Assembly (NCBI GenBank): GCA_003491845.1
Contig: DNBN01000126.1
Coordinates: 1-7,240 of the forward strand
Direction: 5' to 3'
DNA length: 7,240 bases
Source: Porticoccaceae bacterium
GTDB taxonomy: Bacteria > Pseudomonadota > Gammaproteobacteria > Pseudomonadales > Porticoccaceae
Part shown: positions 6,954-7,240 of the stretch, piece by piece
Numbering within the stretch: position 1 is the stretch's first letter
Layout of the letters: each line of letters opens with the position of its first letter
The notes under the pieces: generated by a model
Database searches by the model: none
What the model saw: only the letters and a program-made list of their open reading frames with translations
What the model was told of the DNA's origin: nothing
Position numbers and translations under genes: made by a program

Positions 6954-7240
6954 TAATTTTGCCAGACACCATTAAATCAACACCCATACGCTGGGGAATC
7001 ATGGGTGCTGGTCGCATCGCTCGGACCTTTGCTAATGATATACAATTCGCAAAAAACGCCTCACTTTATGGAATAGCGTCTAGAGAGCAGTCTAAAGCAC
7101 AAAGTTTTGCTAAAGATTTTTCAATACCGGCATTCTATAACAGCTATGAAGCCATACTTAAAGATCCTAAGGTAGACGCAGTCTATATAGCCACACCGCA
7201 CAGTCACCACAAAAATCATGCCATTGCCGCCTTGCGCGCA
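6950..7240 (+). CDS. Gfo/Idh/MocA-family NAD(P)-dependent oxidoreductase (3'-truncated by window edge)
   Basis: This is the N-terminal 97 residues of a cytoplasmic dehydrogenase that usually oxidises a hydroxyl on a sugar, inositol or dihydrodiol. The start ATG (6950-6952) overlaps the PhyH stop in the ATGA arrangement. Frame and homology run unbroken from it, with GAAG about 10 nt upstream. The Rossmann signature RWGIMGAGRIA is at residues 14-24 (G19, G21, A24). YGIASR follows at the second strand, where the adenosine ribose is bound. SYEAILKDPKVDAVYIATPHSHHKNHA (split here only by type: SYEAIL, DPKVDAVYI, TPHSHHKNHA) precedes the expected EKP catalytic-lysine motif, which lies beyond the window. 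The RWGIMGAGRIA plus ATPHxxHK pattern resembles the dimeric dihydrodiol dehydrogenase-like branch. M18 at 7001 is a poor alternative start because it would cut the first beta strand. Full length and the catalytic lysine cannot be checked here. Confidence 0.88.
   Translation, partial: MIILPDTIKSTPIRWGIMGAGRIARTFANDIQFAKNASLYGIASREQSKAQSFAKDFSIPAFYNSYEAILKDPKVDAVYIATPHSHHKNHAIAALRA

Overview
The window looks like chromosomal DNA from a gammaproteobacterium, probably marine. IlvC is the long class II form found in enterics and their relatives and stays very close to the E. coli protein. The tRNA encodes its own CCA. The other genes (a BCCT osmolyte-type carrier, a thiolase, an MHS-type MFS carrier, a PhyH dioxygenase and a Gfo/Idh/MocA oxidoreductase) are typical of heterotrophs that scavenge small organic solutes. 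No phage, insertion sequence or CRISPR array is visible. The genus cannot be fixed from this sequence alone.

Layout. (1) Positions 1-1389, plus strand: ilvC, lacking about 35 N-terminal codons at the window edge. (2) 1419-1455: a terminator hairpin with A- and T-tracts, placed to serve both ilvC and the convergent gene. (3) 1490-4331, minus strand: a BCCT transporter followed after 34 bp by a thiolase, probably one transcript. The BCCT gene starts at TTG behind a strong GAGGAG ribosome binding site. (4) 4332-4664: a 256-bp regulatory stretch, then an elongator tRNA-Met (CAT) on the plus strand. (5) 4692-6023, minus strand: an MFS transporter of the metabolite:H+ symporter type. (6) 6024-6245: a divergent intergenic region with a candidate promoter, a 10-bp palindrome and an 11-bp-phased direct repeat. 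(7) 6246-7240, plus strand: a small PhyH-type Fe(II)/2-oxoglutarate dioxygenase whose stop overlaps (ATGA) the start of a Gfo/Idh/MocA oxidoreductase that runs off the window.

How the genes may work together. ilvC and the tRNA are housekeeping. The rest form two candidate small-molecule units: BCCT plus thiolase (uptake of a betaine-like solute and thiolysis of a 3-ketoacyl-CoA), and divergent MFS / PhyH + Gfo-Idh (uptake, hydroxylation, NAD(P)-linked oxidation). The second is the best candidate for an undescribed pathway. Its substrate cannot be read from the sequence, and no regulator gene lies inside the window.
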